Source of the DNA: Deuterostichococcus epilithicus
Taxonomy: Eukaryota; Chlorophyta; Trebouxiophyceae; Prasiolales; Stichococcaceae
Length of the DNA stretch: 64,000 nt
NCBI GenBank assembly: GCA_033439295.1
Contig: JAVTLE010000016.1
Location: 62,001 to 126,000 of the forward strand
Reading direction: 5' to 3'
This document shows, piece after piece, positions 11,387 to 22,999 of this stretch. Both the position numbers and the translations under genes were made by a program. The number at the start of each line of letters is the position of its first letter. The stretch's first letter is position 1. Under the pieces are notes generated by a model that was not told the origin of the DNA, searched no databases, and was given only the letters and a program-made list of their open reading frames with translations.

Positions 11387-14300
11387 CTAGTAGCCGCCGC
11401 CACCGCGGCCGCCGCCACCGCGGCCGCCGCCACCGCGGCCGCCGCCGCCGCCGCCGCCGCCTCCGCCACCACCACGGCCTCCCCTTCTGCCGCCGCCACC
11501 ACCACGGCCGCCTCCACCTCGGCCGCCGCCGCCGCCGCCGCTGCTGACGCCGCCTCCCTCGATGTTGAGGCCGGCCACGCCCTTGAGCCCCATCTTGCCT
11601 ACGGTCTTCTTCTCGATGGTCGGCAGCCCGTCGCAGCCTGCGTGGGGCTCGTAGAAGCAGGCGTCAGATAAGAGTTGCTGCCGTCGGCCTGCTCATGCGC
11701 AGATCAACAGCAGTCTCAGCAGCAGTCAGAGCTGCCGTCTAACATACAGCTGCGGCGTCGGCAAGTCACTGTCACTTGTTGTGGTCATGCCGGGCGGAAC
11801 GCGACTCGCAGCGCACCGATGGTGGTGGAGAAGAAGTTGGCCTGCTGCACCAGCTCCTCCGGCGACCAGCCCAGCTTGCCGGCAAAACCCTTGTAGAAGC
11901 CCAGCCAGGTGCGATACGCCGCCGCCTTTGTGTCCTCCGACACACCCTGTAGCGATTTTGGTCAGGGTCTCAAAAGCCTCGAACCAACGTGGCGGCGGCG
12001 CAGGGAGCTGGCGCAGTCGCCCGAGGGCAGGGCAGTCGGGGGCTTTGGGTTTCAGGGTGAGCCTGAACCCCGCCTTGAGCGTCCGGCCCTGCAAACAGCA
12101 GCTGCCAAAAGGGGGACGTGTCTGCCTGCGCCCAGCAGGGGACGGTGTGCATGCAGGGCCATTGTCTGTTCTTTAACTCGTCATTGGGAAGCCGGCCCCA
12201 TGTGTCGTTTGCACAGCCAAGCCAGCGACGCTGTGACCACAGCGGCATGGGAAGCGCCACTGGAGGACAACTGACGTGCTTGCAGATGGGATGGATCCGC
12301 ATCCGCTGGCGCCTGCTGGCGGTTCAGTGCAGTTCGCCATGCAACGAGGCGTGGTGGGGCTCTGCACGTGCCTGCAGCGCCTTGGCCACGCTCGGCGCTA
12401 TCGCGGCGGCGGCGGCGGGCGGCGCCGGCGGCGCGGCCTTGACGTCCACGTCGCGCAGCTGCCGCATGAAGGTGGCCGACTCGAAGTCCGACAGCAGCAG
12501 CACGCCGCGGCCCTGCACGGCGGGGGCATTGTAGTTCCTCATCAGTGGGTTTCGGCCCTCAATTCGAAAGCCGTGAGGTCCCCGTGTCGTGCTCGACACG
12601 CATCGCATCGAAGCCGCTGCAGGCCGGTGCTGTGAACTGCTGGCTGCTGGGCCCCCGGAGGGGCAAGGGCAAGAGCTTGCCACAGGCTGCGACGCGGCGC
12701 GTGGCTCCGCAGAGAGGTGCAAGAGGCGTAACGAAAGACTTGGGCACAACCAAGCAGCAGGGTTTGGGAGCTCACATGCTTGCCGGCGCGGGCGGTACGG
12801 CCGACGCGGTGGATGTACTGTGCCTTGTCTGCCGGCATGCCAATCTGTGTTCAGCACGAAGTCGTTAAAATGGATTGAGATCATAGTTTCAGTATGTATG
12901 AGGGTGGGTACGTCTGCCGCCTTCTGACAGGAGCTCGACCCTTTCAGGTTAGAGGCAGAGGCTGCTTGTCACATGCGGTGCTTGGGCTTGACGCAGCATA
13001 GGTGATGGAGACGGCGGTGGAGTGAAAGGCACCTGAATAACGAGGCTCACGTCGGCGTAGTCCACCCCCCTGGCGGACACGTCGCTGGTGAACATGATCA
13101 CCTGCCACATGACGTAGTGATCACCCATATCAGTTGGGGGTTAGATTAGGGTTGAGGCTCCAGAGACCGCTGCACTGCGGGTCTGCTGCGGGTCTGCAAC
13201 AGAGTCGCCGAGAAGACAGAGCATCAGCCACGTTCATGACTGCCGGCGCCAGCAGGCCAGCCCTCCTGCCGGCCTGCTGCACCAGCAAGTCGTGGTGCAG
13301 CCATGCACAGGGCGCCACTGCAGAACAACGAGACAGCAGCCTCGGCATCGGGCGCCTGCCGCCTATGCCCGCTCCAAGCACAGCACACGCTGTTTGGCAC
13401 GAGAGCAAGAGGCCGATGCATTGCGCCGGCGTCGTCAGCCACCACAGCAGAGCAGCAGCGCTCCCGCTCAAGAGTCGCGGGGTTTTCTTCAGGCGCACCC
13501 GCGAACCGGCGCGGAAGGCGTCGGAGGCGCGCGTGCGCGCGGGCTGCGACTTGCGTGAGTGGATCTCCAGCACCGGGGTGCCCATGGCCTCCATGAACTC
13601 GGCGTAGAACTGCGTCAGGCGCGCCGTCACGCAGAAGGCGATGATCTGCCGGCGGGGGCGGCGCCAGAACGTCAGCCGCGTCTGTCAACAGAGGGCCCTC
13701 CGCCCGCACCGCATGGCAGGGCAAGTGCTCTGAACACCCATCTCGTCATCAGACACCTTTTGATCAAGAAAGAAGGGGGGGGGGTCGTTGTTCCAAAGCA
13801 ACTTCAGGCGGCAGGCTCGAGCAGGCAGTGCGCCAGGAACTGCGGGGCGCACCTTGAAATCGGGGTCCTCGCGGCGGTGCGCGTCGATGATGGCCCACAG
13901 GTTGACCAGCTGCGCCTCCATCGGGCACGCCACATGCCACTGCTCCACCTGCCAGCAGCCGAAGGTTCAAGGTTTGCATGCTGCATGTTGCATGATGAAT
14001 ATCGTGTCAAGCTGTGTGGCCAAACAACTCAGTGCGATGGTCAGGGAGATGCGTGAGACATGCCGCATGCTCGCATGCCACTGTGCTCATCCCGTCCTTT
14101 TGGTTCACGAGCTGGCATTGAAAACAGTCGCGCAATTGGATACCTAGAGAGGGACCGGCAGCGTGTCTGTCACGAGGCGGGCCAGCGCACGACACGGCAT
14201 CCTTGCTGGAATGGAGACGACGCAGTGCAGACCAGCATGACGCACAGCAAGCAATCCGGGAAAGGAAGCGGCACCTTGTGGACGGTCTGCTGCGCGGTCT

Positions 14301-16797
14301 CGCCAACAGAGCCGACAAGCTTGCTGCGGAGAAGAGCACTCAGGTAAAGACTTGGCAGGGAGAGCGATCGATAAGAAAGCGACACCTTGTCGGCGGTCTG
14401 CTGCGCGGTCTCGCCGACGGTGTCGATCATCTCATAGCCCGGCCGCAGCGCGTAGGAGGCCAGGCTGGCGATGTTGGCGGGGAAGGTGGCGGAAAACAGC
14501 ACCGTCTGGCGTGCCGTGCGCGGCGGCAGCGCCCGCAGCAGCTCGTCGATGGCCGGCCTGCATGAGACATGGTCGAACACTTGGTTATTTGGCGTACAGC
14601 TTGCTCAGCGCTGGAGGCCCTCTTGTCGCCAGGCGCAAAGGCCACCGGGGCAATAGCGTTAATGCAGGGGGACGAGCGGGATGCACAGCCGGCGTCGTGC
14701 ACCGCACAGACGGCGGCTGCGGCTGCCGTGCGGCCGCCAACCGGCGCCGAGATTCAGGCTGTGCGGTGAGCAACCCTTCTCATGCCTGGAAAGCAGCAGC
14801 ATCTGGGGAAGCAGAGGAAGCAGCCGCACCGGAAGCCCATGTCCAGCAGCCGGTCGGCCTCGTCGAAGATGAGGCTGCGGATGCCCTTGAGCGCATTGGA
14901 CACCGCCGCGTTGGTCAAGTTGTCGTTCAGGCGGCCAGGCGTGGCGACCAGGATGTCAGGCGCGCGAGCCCTCAGCTTGGACAGGTCACTGCCCTGGTTG
15001 GTGCCGCCAACCATGACCTGCCGGCAGCAGGAGATTCCCTTGTTCAACGAATCAGGCTGCTGGGGTGTCACACTGTTGTCTGAAAGTGAGCGCGCCCGCA
15101 GCTGGTACAAGTCGGTGCCGCCCGCGTTTGCCTTGACCTGGTGAATGAAGATTGACGCGTCCAGTGAAACGAGGTAACAGCACATAGGACACACAGCATT
15201 TGGCCCTGGTGAGTGCAAGATGCCATGGTCTGGCGGGTCAGAATGCTCGAGCGCAACACGGGGGCTCTGAGATCAATGCGCAGTCGACAGTGCAGCTGTG
15301 GTTCTTACAGCCCATGTGGTGCTGCCGAGCGGATGATGGATGGCCCTGAGAGCTCGTCCTTGATGCGGAGCAGATGGCAAGCCGAGGCGGCGGGCAGCAG
15401 CGCGGCCTCAGCCACGCTCCTTGCCGCCAGGCTCAGCATGGGTTTTTCCGCATCGCCCCTCCGATCCAGTCTCACGACAGGTGGCAGATGACGGGGACAA
15501 AAGCTACCCCAGGAGGTGCAGCAACTCGCCTGGGTGGTGAGGCCATGGAAGGTGGACAGGGCTTTGGCCTCCACCGCGATCTGCGCCGCCAGCTCGCGCG
15601 TCGGCGAGATGACCAGGATCGCAGTCTCGCCGTGCCGCGGGCCCATGCGCATCAGCTGCACAGGGAAGCAGTGTCGCCAGTCAGAGCTGGATGCCTGTGA
15701 CTGATCACCGCTGGCGGTCCCTTCAAGTACGAGTGTTGACTGCTGCTGGCTCTGCTTTTCCCTGCAGGACGGACGAAGAGGAGGGTAGGTGCAACCAGCG
15801 ACAGCGCTGGCGCACTGCCAGAGTGTGCGGACAGTGGAGGGGAGGGCGGCGGCGGATGGGATGGCCGGCACCTGCTCGATGGCAGGGATGAGGAAAGCGA
15901 GCGTCTTGCCGGTGCCCGTCTTGGCCTTGCACACGACATCCTGGCCGCGCTGCACCGCCGGGATGGAGGCTGCCTGCACATCAGTGCACTGCGCGTAGCG
16001 CAGCACCTCGTCCATGGCCCTGCAGAAGGAATGCCATCCGAGCTCGATTAAAGAGACAGAACATGTCTGGTTCAGCTAGCAGGTGCTTGCCGCCACAGGA
16101 CATCAGTGACGGTGCCGGAGCAGGGACTCGTCAAAGCGTGCCATGGAGTGAAGCATTGAGCCAGCTGCATACAACCGCCAACAAGCAAGAAGCCCACAGC
16201 CAAGCTCACCGCTGCGTATTGGGCAACAGTCCCAGGCTGCTGAACTGCACGCCCGTCAGGTGCTCAGCGGTGGTGCTGCTGACAGCCGGCGCGCCGACGC
16301 GGGGCTGCTTGGCCACGTGCTGCAGGCTGTCGCTGCTAGCGTTGTTGCTCAGCGTGCTGTACGGCGCCCTGCCGTTACTGGCGCTGTCACCGCCCAGCAC
16401 GGCGCCGTTTGCGGCGCCCTCGCCCCCAGCCGGCCTCGCCTTGCGACGGCGCTGGCGCGGAGGGCGGTTGCCGCCACCCTCGCCGCCGCCGCCGCTGCCG
16501 CTGCCGGGCTGCTGCTGCTGCTGCTGCTGCTGCTGGCCGCCGACCTGGCCATTGGCCCGGCCGCCGCCGCCGCCGCGGTGGCGGAGGGGCGCCTGCGGCG
16601 GCCTTCCACCGCCCTGCAGTCGTGCGGCCACGTCAACATGGCAATGGCAGGCAGTGGACCATCTGGCATGGGCACCTCAGTGTGCAATGTGCAGTCAGGT
16701 GTCATGCCATCGTTTGCAAGCTCAGGCCCGCATAATTGTAGCTACACAGGCAGCCATCGCTGAGCAGACACACCTGCTGTCCGCCCTGGCCGCTCAT
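11387..16797 (-). CDS. DEAD-box ATP-dependent RNA helicase, RH25/26/31 (Mss116-like) type
   Basis: Complete gene of about 13 exons for an RNA-unwinding enzyme. Exon 1 (16797-16774, MSGQGGQQ) joins in phase to exon 2 (16613-16210), an RGG- and Gln-rich N-terminus. Helicase motifs follow in order: a Q-motif region with AKTGTGKT (exon 16019-15872), SPTRELAAQ, VATPGRL, FDEADRLLDMGF, LFSATFP, IIAFCVTARL, TSDVSARGVDY and HRVGRTARAGK. After the core come VLLLSDFESATFMRQL, FYKGFAGKLGWSPEEL, KMGLKGVAGL and a Gly-Arg repeat tail ending GGY (stop 11389-11387). The KMGLKxVxGL tail motif is typical of plant RH25/26/31 helicases, mostly organelle-targeted; whether this N-terminus is a transit peptide is unclear. 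Exon 4 appears to end at a GC donor (15529-15528). The intron after the SAT-motif exon carries a copy of that exon's end. Confidence 0.93.
14266..14427 (-). repeat. Exon-end duplication (exon echo) in the helicase gene
   Basis: The true exon end (14427-14386, reading TVGETAQQTADK before GTGTCG) is repeated in the next intron at 14317-14275 as SVGETAQQTVHK before GTGCCG. About 40 of 50 bases match, including the core GGCGAGACCGCGCAGCAGACCG. The intronic copy has its own acceptor (CTCCGCAG) and donor, giving a pseudo-exon of about 49 bases. That length is not a multiple of three, so inclusion would shift the frame. Confidence 0.85.
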
Positions 16798-17814
16798 GGG
16801 GGCGGAGCTGTCTGCCGCCACGTAGGCACGAGTAACAACTGACGCTCTGCTGCGGCCGCCTGGGCCAACCGCGCGGTTAAGCAGCAGGTTCCGGAGCGGC
16901 AGGTCTACGAGCGAGAGGAGCGAGGTACGCGCCGGAAGGGCAACGCAGCGCCGGAAGAGGGTGCTGATCCTGCGAGGTAGGGGTTGCGAACAAATTTAGT
17001 GTCGACCCGAGCAGAGCATACCATGGCGTGCTCCTGATCAGAAGTTCACCGCCATGCGTGAACGAAAGAGGTGGACAAGTGCAGCCTGAGCGTTGTGCAC
17101 AGCATGCTCAGGCGGCGGAACAACGTGCAGTTCATGCGCTTGGCAGCGAAACACCGAAGGAAAAGGCGGCTGACGGTGCTCACATCAAACGTCGGTTGCG
17201 CGGCTTGGACGCGATACGGCGGCCTTTAAAACGTCAGTGAACGATAAGACGGTGCAGAGGGAGCTTTTGCGGGCTGCAGCGCGCCGGGCTAGCCTCCCGA
17301 AAACAGGCGCGCCCAGAATTCTAAGAGCCCAAGTCATCGGTCAGTCGTCACAAGTCCCTCTGATGCATTTTTGACGCGCTGACCAAATGCTACATTGTGT
17401 GGTTACAAAGCCACGGCCAGAACGAATCTGTCAGAAGGGCTCGTGACACAGCGAGATTGAAGCAGCAAGAGCGCCTGGCGACATTCTTTTACGCTTTCGG
17501 ACGCCATCTCCGACACTCGTCCCGTCCTTGCAGGTCGTTCGCGGATATACACATGTCTTGCAAGGCAAATTTGGCAATATCATGGACTCATCTGCCGAGT
17601 CGGGCCTGCCTCTCTACGGCTCGATGCAGTCTGATGAGTGAGTGCATGATGAGTGGTCTGAGCTGTGTGACGCACACTACAGCTATGACTTCGATCCTTA
17701 CGCTGTCACTACGACTTGCAGGAACGCACGGAAAAACAACTCGCAAAGCCGCGCTGATCGGCCCCCACCGGCTTCTGGATGTGACTAGGCTCCGCGCACG
17801 CAACAGCCGGCAGC
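16798..17814. other. Divergent intergenic region (shared promoter candidate)
   Basis: The helicase starts leftward at 16797 and the next gene rightward at 17815, so this 1 kb must hold both promoters and 5' UTRs. Reading frames within it lack splice context. I see no TATA-like or other regulatory motif that I can defend. Confidence 0.6.
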
Positions 17815-20762
17815 ATGAGGCCACGCGACGGCAGCATGGGCGATCCGCAGGATCTACACTATATCAACAGCGTGCTGGCAGGCGCGCCGGGTGCTGCTGG
17901 ACAGCGGCAGCGGGATGCGCGGCGCAGCTGCAGCCGCGATGACGGCGCCGGCACCAGGCGGGCGGGTGGCGGCGCCGCAGCCGACCATGGCCGGCAGGGA
18001 GCGGCATTTGCAATGTCTCGGACAGGTGTGGTCGCACCGTGCAGTTTCGGTTGTGACTCTGTGCTGTGGCCTGCACAGTCATGCCATGACAGAGGCCACC
18101 CCTGCATCAAGCTTACCGTCATGATGATGCCAGGCTCTGGGCACGCATTCGATTGCTATGTGCCCACTTTGCCTCACTCTTTCTGGCAGTGTCTGCTCCC
18201 TGTCTGTAGTCGTCTGGCATTGCTCATCTGCATCTGCATGCTGCTCAGGTCTCGCCAGTGGCGCGAGTGCATCCGGACGTGCCGCAGCGCCGCCAGGCAA
18301 TGCCGCCGAGGGGGGGCGCCGCCATTGTGAGCTGTGCGGCTGCTGGGTCACGGGCGGCGCAGCCGGCTGGGACACACACTCGGCGGGCATCCGGCACAGG
18401 CGGCAGGCAAGCGGGAGGCACCTGTGCTGGCCGTGCATCCTGCACGCTGGTGACCCGCTGCTGACCCATTTGAGCAGTGCAGCCTGCCTTGCATTGCTCC
18501 TGGACAGTCCAGAGCGCGCCATCCGGGCTGGAGGGAGAGCCGTGCTTTCAGTTTGGGACGTGGCTGCCACAGTATGTCTGGGCAATGAGATATGGCCCCT
18601 GCGTGTATGTTTGAGGATTGCCAGCTGTTTTTGAAATCTTTCAACGTGGAGAAACCTGCTTTCCGCTTCCAATTTTTGCCTTTCACGATGAAAACCAAGC
18701 ACGCTCACTGCTGCCTGCGCCTCAACACGTCACCCCTTCCTGTCTCCAGGAGCTGAGCCTGCGGGAGACTGGCGAGGCGGGGCACACCATCGTGTCTGTG
18801 TTCGAGGCCGAGGCACGGCGCCCGCAGCCACAGCGCCAGCGGCGGCCGCCGCCCGAGCCGAGTACCGCCGCTGCCGCCGAGGCAGCCGGCCGGGAGCAGC
18901 TGCTCGCAGAGCATCTGCAACGGGCGCTGCTGCGCGAGCTCATCCACTACGGCGACTCCGCAGGTGTGGCGCCGGTATCGTTGCCCCAGAAGGCTGCGAC
19001 TGCCTGCAAGAAATGACCGAATGGGTCCTGCCCTCATCTTGGACGCAACAACTCGGCGCGTCCAGGTCAGCCGCGCAGGATGAACGCGAGGCGTGCCGCC
19101 ACCGCACTCTCTCTGCAGGCCCTGCCTCATACCTGTGCATCAACACGCCCCAGGTTTTCGACTGGTCTAAATCCATGAAATTCGGATCGAGTCCACGAAG
19201 CGCCATGCCCCCTTTGCAGAGTACCGGCGCTGGGCGTGCACCTTCGACAATGGCCGGCTGGTGGAGGCGCGCGCCGCATTTGCGGCCACGATGCCAGTGC
19301 GCCTGCAGCGCGGCGGCTTGACCCTGGACCTCGACGTTGGCAGCTTCAGCACAGACCTGGCCGCCCTGCCAGACACAGAATACGGGCGGCACCTCGACAG
19401 CCTGACGATCGAGGGTGAGTGGCCTTGCTGTTCTTTCGCAACACAAAGTCGGCTGTCAATTGCACGCACAGCTCTCACCACCTGTCGTGCAAGCCGGACT
19501 GCCGCTGTTGATGGTCAGTGCTGTTGGCGCACAGTGTCCCTGCACCATCCGACCCTGCGTTATGCGGTCCTTTCGCAGCATCACAGCTGACTTGGTCCCC
19601 CGCTGCCCAAGTTCAGTGGGGTCTATGAAGGCCTTGCGCGCAATGCCTTCATAGGATCGAAGCGATGACGCCGGCGGCCGGGGCGGCGCCTACGCCCCTG
19701 CATCCTACACCTTGCAGCCTAGTTAGTACAATTTCAATCGCCTGTGCCGGTGCTTGCCTGAAGCCCTATACCCTAAACTCTGCAGCATACGATGATGCTG
19801 TGATGACGCCTGCGGCGGCGGCGGCACTCGGGCACCTGGGTGCTGCGCTCCCCGGGCTGCCGGCGCTGGAGACTCTCAGCATAAGGCGCCACCACAACAA
19901 CGCGGCGGTGACGCTGCCGCGCACCGAGCGCGCGCTGTGCCGCCTGCTGGGCGGGGCCGCGGACAGTCTGGCGGGCGGTCACCACCCGCTGAGGTATGTT
20001 GCGGCGAGGAGGCTGGGCAGTACACCTGCTTGTGAGCTGGCGCCGTGCCCAGAGCTCAGCGCTCTTCGCCTGGGGGCTCAGCCGCCGCCCGGCAGGAAAG
20101 CAGTTGCTGGGCCCGAGGCCGATGCAGTCCCAGGCCGACTTTGCAGTGATTTCGCGGGCGCACCCGAGGCACAGGAAAAGCGGTGGTGTGCTGCAGCCGC
20201 ACCGTTGGACTGGCAGTCAGTCCTCAGATGAGGGGATTGCACAGCCATACCAGTTGGTCGTTGACATCGCTGCCATCGCCCTCTCTGACCTTGTCAATGA
20301 TGCGCTGCACACAGGAGCATCAGCATCCAGTTTGACGAGGGCATTACTTCAGAGCGGCTAGAACCGGCGGCCGAGGCGTTTGCTGAGAGGCTGGCCGAGG
20401 AGGGCCGCCGCATGCGCCGGGCATTCATCATGTGTCTGCACCCCAGGTGCGCTGTCCAAGCTCCGGCAGTATGGTGGCGCGGCTCCTGTGCAGTACATTC
20501 GCCGCTGTCCAGTCAGCAGCAGCCGTTTCGTCATGCGGCAGCTGCATCGTCTGCTTCTGTCGCACACCATTGAACGCGCTGCTCAGTCCGCAGGTCGGCC
20601 CGGGGGGGCTGCACTGTCGGCCAGCTGCCAGCGGTGTTGCTGGAGTACATCATGGAGCTGGGCGCATCGCTGTCGCCGTGTGTGGTGATGCTGCTGACCA
20701 AGGCGCCGGGGGAGGAGCCAACTGTGACGCGCAGTTTCCGAGCTGCGCCCGCCCCGGCATGA
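17815..20762 (+). CDS. U1-type zinc finger / leucine-rich-repeat-like protein
   Basis: Probably an RNA- or protein-binding factor; precise role unknown. Two ATGs in frame (17815 and 17836) start an Arg/Ala/Gly-rich segment that joins at a phase-1 intron to the exon holding HCELCGCWVTGG, then WDTHSAGIRHRRQ. This is a C-x2-C ... H-x5-H pattern like U1/matrin-type zinc fingers. That exon ends at a GC donor (18407-18408) and joins in phase to ELSLRETGEAGHTIVSVFEA. Then come EYRRWACTFDNGRLVEAR, a beta-rich stretch with LTLDLDVGSFSTDL, and LRR-like repeats (LGAALPGLPALETLSIRRHH, LCRLLGGAADSL, ISIQFDEGITSERLEP). The last exon reads LPAVLLEYIMELGASLS and stops at 20760-20762. LRR periodicity is loose, so the repeat call is tentative. 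One acceptor (19785) directly follows a CCCTAAA tract. Confidence 0.65.
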
Positions 20763-21635
20763 GGCTGCACGCGGCATTCTCGAGGTTTCTGAGCAAGTTT
20801 TCGTGTGTATCCGGTCCGTATGCGTGCGACCTGAGGTTGTCGGTAACCCACCTAGCCGCTGGCAGTTGCCGTTGGACCAAAGTTACATTGTTGCGTCGCT
20901 GGGGTTGTTGGCCCTGCTAGGAGGCGTTGGTGTGTTGTGTCGGCTTGGGCTTCGGGGGCGTTTGCCCACATGTGTAGGTAAGGTTTAGACCGCTGGCTGC
21001 CAGCGGCTGCGGTTGTCATCAGCTTTTGCCATAGCGTAATTTGCCATGTGGTGCAGATCTTGATGAGCACCATCATGAACACCATCCACCCCCAGTCGGC
21101 TTTGCAACAGCATAACCTCTCCACACCGTCCGTCGTCTTCACATATTCCTTCGCGTTTCAACTACTTGACGTCCCCCAAGCTAGCGCAGGTGAGCCACGC
21201 CGTGTACGCTGACCGCGTCTCGGCTTTGAATCTGCACTCGTCACCCTATTTCCGTGCACCGGCATGAAACGCGCCTCAGTGCCTGCGTACGGCTGCGCCC
21301 CAGCGCAAAGACCGAGCTCCTTCTCGAGGCCATCCTGCACATTCATGCGCCTGCCCACACCCAGTCACCAGTGCTAGCGGCGTCTTGACGCCACAGCGGC
21401 AGGCATTGATACGCCGGCGCCTGCTGACTGTATATAGACCTCGCATTTGGACTGCTGATGGCGCCGAGCCACATGTTGCATCCTCATATTACGTTTCATA
21501 AAGTGTCGTCTGCTGCAGGCGTGGTACAGAGGCATTTCATCGAGTTGGGGCACCTGCACCTCAGTCCATCGGGTGACTGCTACTTGAGTCGGCTTCAGCC
21601 TGGCAGACGCCCTGTTGTCTCGATCGCGCTGCAGG
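20763..21635. other. Intergenic region
   Basis: Between the stop of the zinc-finger/LRR-like gene and the start of the CBM1-like gene, both on plus. It is moderately AT-richer, with no open frame of credible composition. It should carry the 3' UTR of the first gene and the promoter of the second. Confidence 0.6.
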
Positions 21636-22999
21636 ATGGCTCGCGGATCGATCTTCATTCTGCTGGTTGCGCTGCTCGTGGCGTGTCTCGCGAGCAGTGC
21701 CGAGGCCCGGAGCCTGCTCGGTGAGTCAGCATTCGGTTCTGGGCCACCCACGTGCGACAGCCTGGCCGCTTGGTGCAGCAGACGCAATGAGCGATCGAAG
21801 CCTTGCTGTTCACGTTCATGCTCTGAGACGGCTCGTGAGCATGCGCTGTCTCACGACCTCAGTGCACCTTGATGTGATACTGTGACCTCGCTATCACTCA
21901 ATCAACATCCTCAGACCTGAGCGGCGTACTGATGTGCACGCAGGCAAACCGGGCGTTTACTCGCAGTGCGGAGGGTCCGGCAATGGCTGCATGGTGCGCT
22001 TTCGTCCTCTCTTTTCCGTTCGTCACTTTCCATCTTGCCTCACTTTTGTCCTATATACTTTTCTAGCCGTGCGCACAATCATGATTCTGGAATGGTGTGC
22101 AGGGCGCCAAGTGCAAGGACGCGAGATGGCCGGCAAGCCAGGGTGGTGCCTGCGCCAAGGGCTTTAAGTGCTTCCGCGTTAGTCAGTACTACAGGCAAGC
22201 GAACCAGACCGCGCAGTACACCGCCCGCGCCAAACGGCAAATGATGTGGCACCTGGAATAAATCCCATTATTTACCTGCCATCACTGAAGCATGCTTGGT
22301 GCTTTTCTCAAACAGGAAGTGCGACACCAAGCAGCCGAAGCCTGACACAAGTGCGTAGCATGTCTCGCCACTGGTGGCATGCCAATAGATGCAATCCTGG
22401 CTGGTGTCGGCTTGATTGAGATGCATGCTGGTGCTGCGGCGGCAATGCCGACTTGCAGAGCGACAGGTTCATGATGATCCTGTCTGCCTTTACGAATCAT
22501 CTTCGATTCCTCTTCCTCTGCAGCGGCTCCGGTTTACACTCCTGCTGACTTCCGGCAGTGCGGTAAGTTTCACCCTTGTCCGAGTTGACAGGCATTGTGC
22601 GGTCTGTGTCTTTTGTCGATTGACCGTATACAGTTGCATCGACTTTTGCTTCGTCTTATTTGCCATGCCCTCTTGCAGGCGGCAGGGGCAACAACTGCAA
22701 GGTAAGTCCGCGGGCACAGCAGTCACACCCTAGCGAGAGTCGCCGCAGCAGGTTGCGTCAGCCATGTGCTTCTGCATCATGCACAGTACGTCGGCACTGC
22801 ACGTTATATCTTCCGTTTGACTGTGTTGCGCCAGCTGTGCTCAGTTCTCTCACATGCTGCGCAGGGCTCCAAGTGCAAGGATGCACAGTGGCCCGCGAGC
22901 CAGGGCGGTGCCTGCACGCATGGCCTCGTCTGCGTGCGTGTCAGCCAGTGGTACCGCGGCTGCGATGTTCCCGGCAAGAAGCCGCCCGCATCAGGTTAG
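21636..22999 (+). CDS. Secreted protein with two CBM1-like (fungal-type cellulose-binding) modules
   Basis: Seven exons join with perfect phase agreement into a 152-residue protein: 21636-21720, 21944-21993, 22103-22194, 22316-22350, 22524-22562, 22679-22701 and 22865-22999. Residues 1-24 form a clear signal peptide (MARGSIFILLVALLVACLAS). Two similar cysteine-rich modules follow. Module 1 runs from YSQCGGSGNGC through GAKCKDARWPASQGGACAKG to FKCFRVSQYYRKC. Module 2 runs from FRQCGGRGNNC through GSKCKDAQWPASQGGACTHG to LVCVRVSQWYRGC. The QCGG opening and the final aromatic pair before R-x-C match CBM1, but each module has an extra KCKDxxWPASQGGAC insert with two more cysteines. A short TKQPKPDTT linker joins them. 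There is no catalytic domain, so the likely role is polysaccharide binding in the cell wall or matrix. The module 1/linker intron uses a GC donor at 22195-22196. The mirrored module structure implies an internal gene duplication. Confidence 0.85.

Noticed and set aside
11387-11593. Gly-Arg repeat as a separate glycine-rich protein gene
   Set aside because: It continues in frame from the helicase KMGLKGVAGL tail and ends at the helicase stop.
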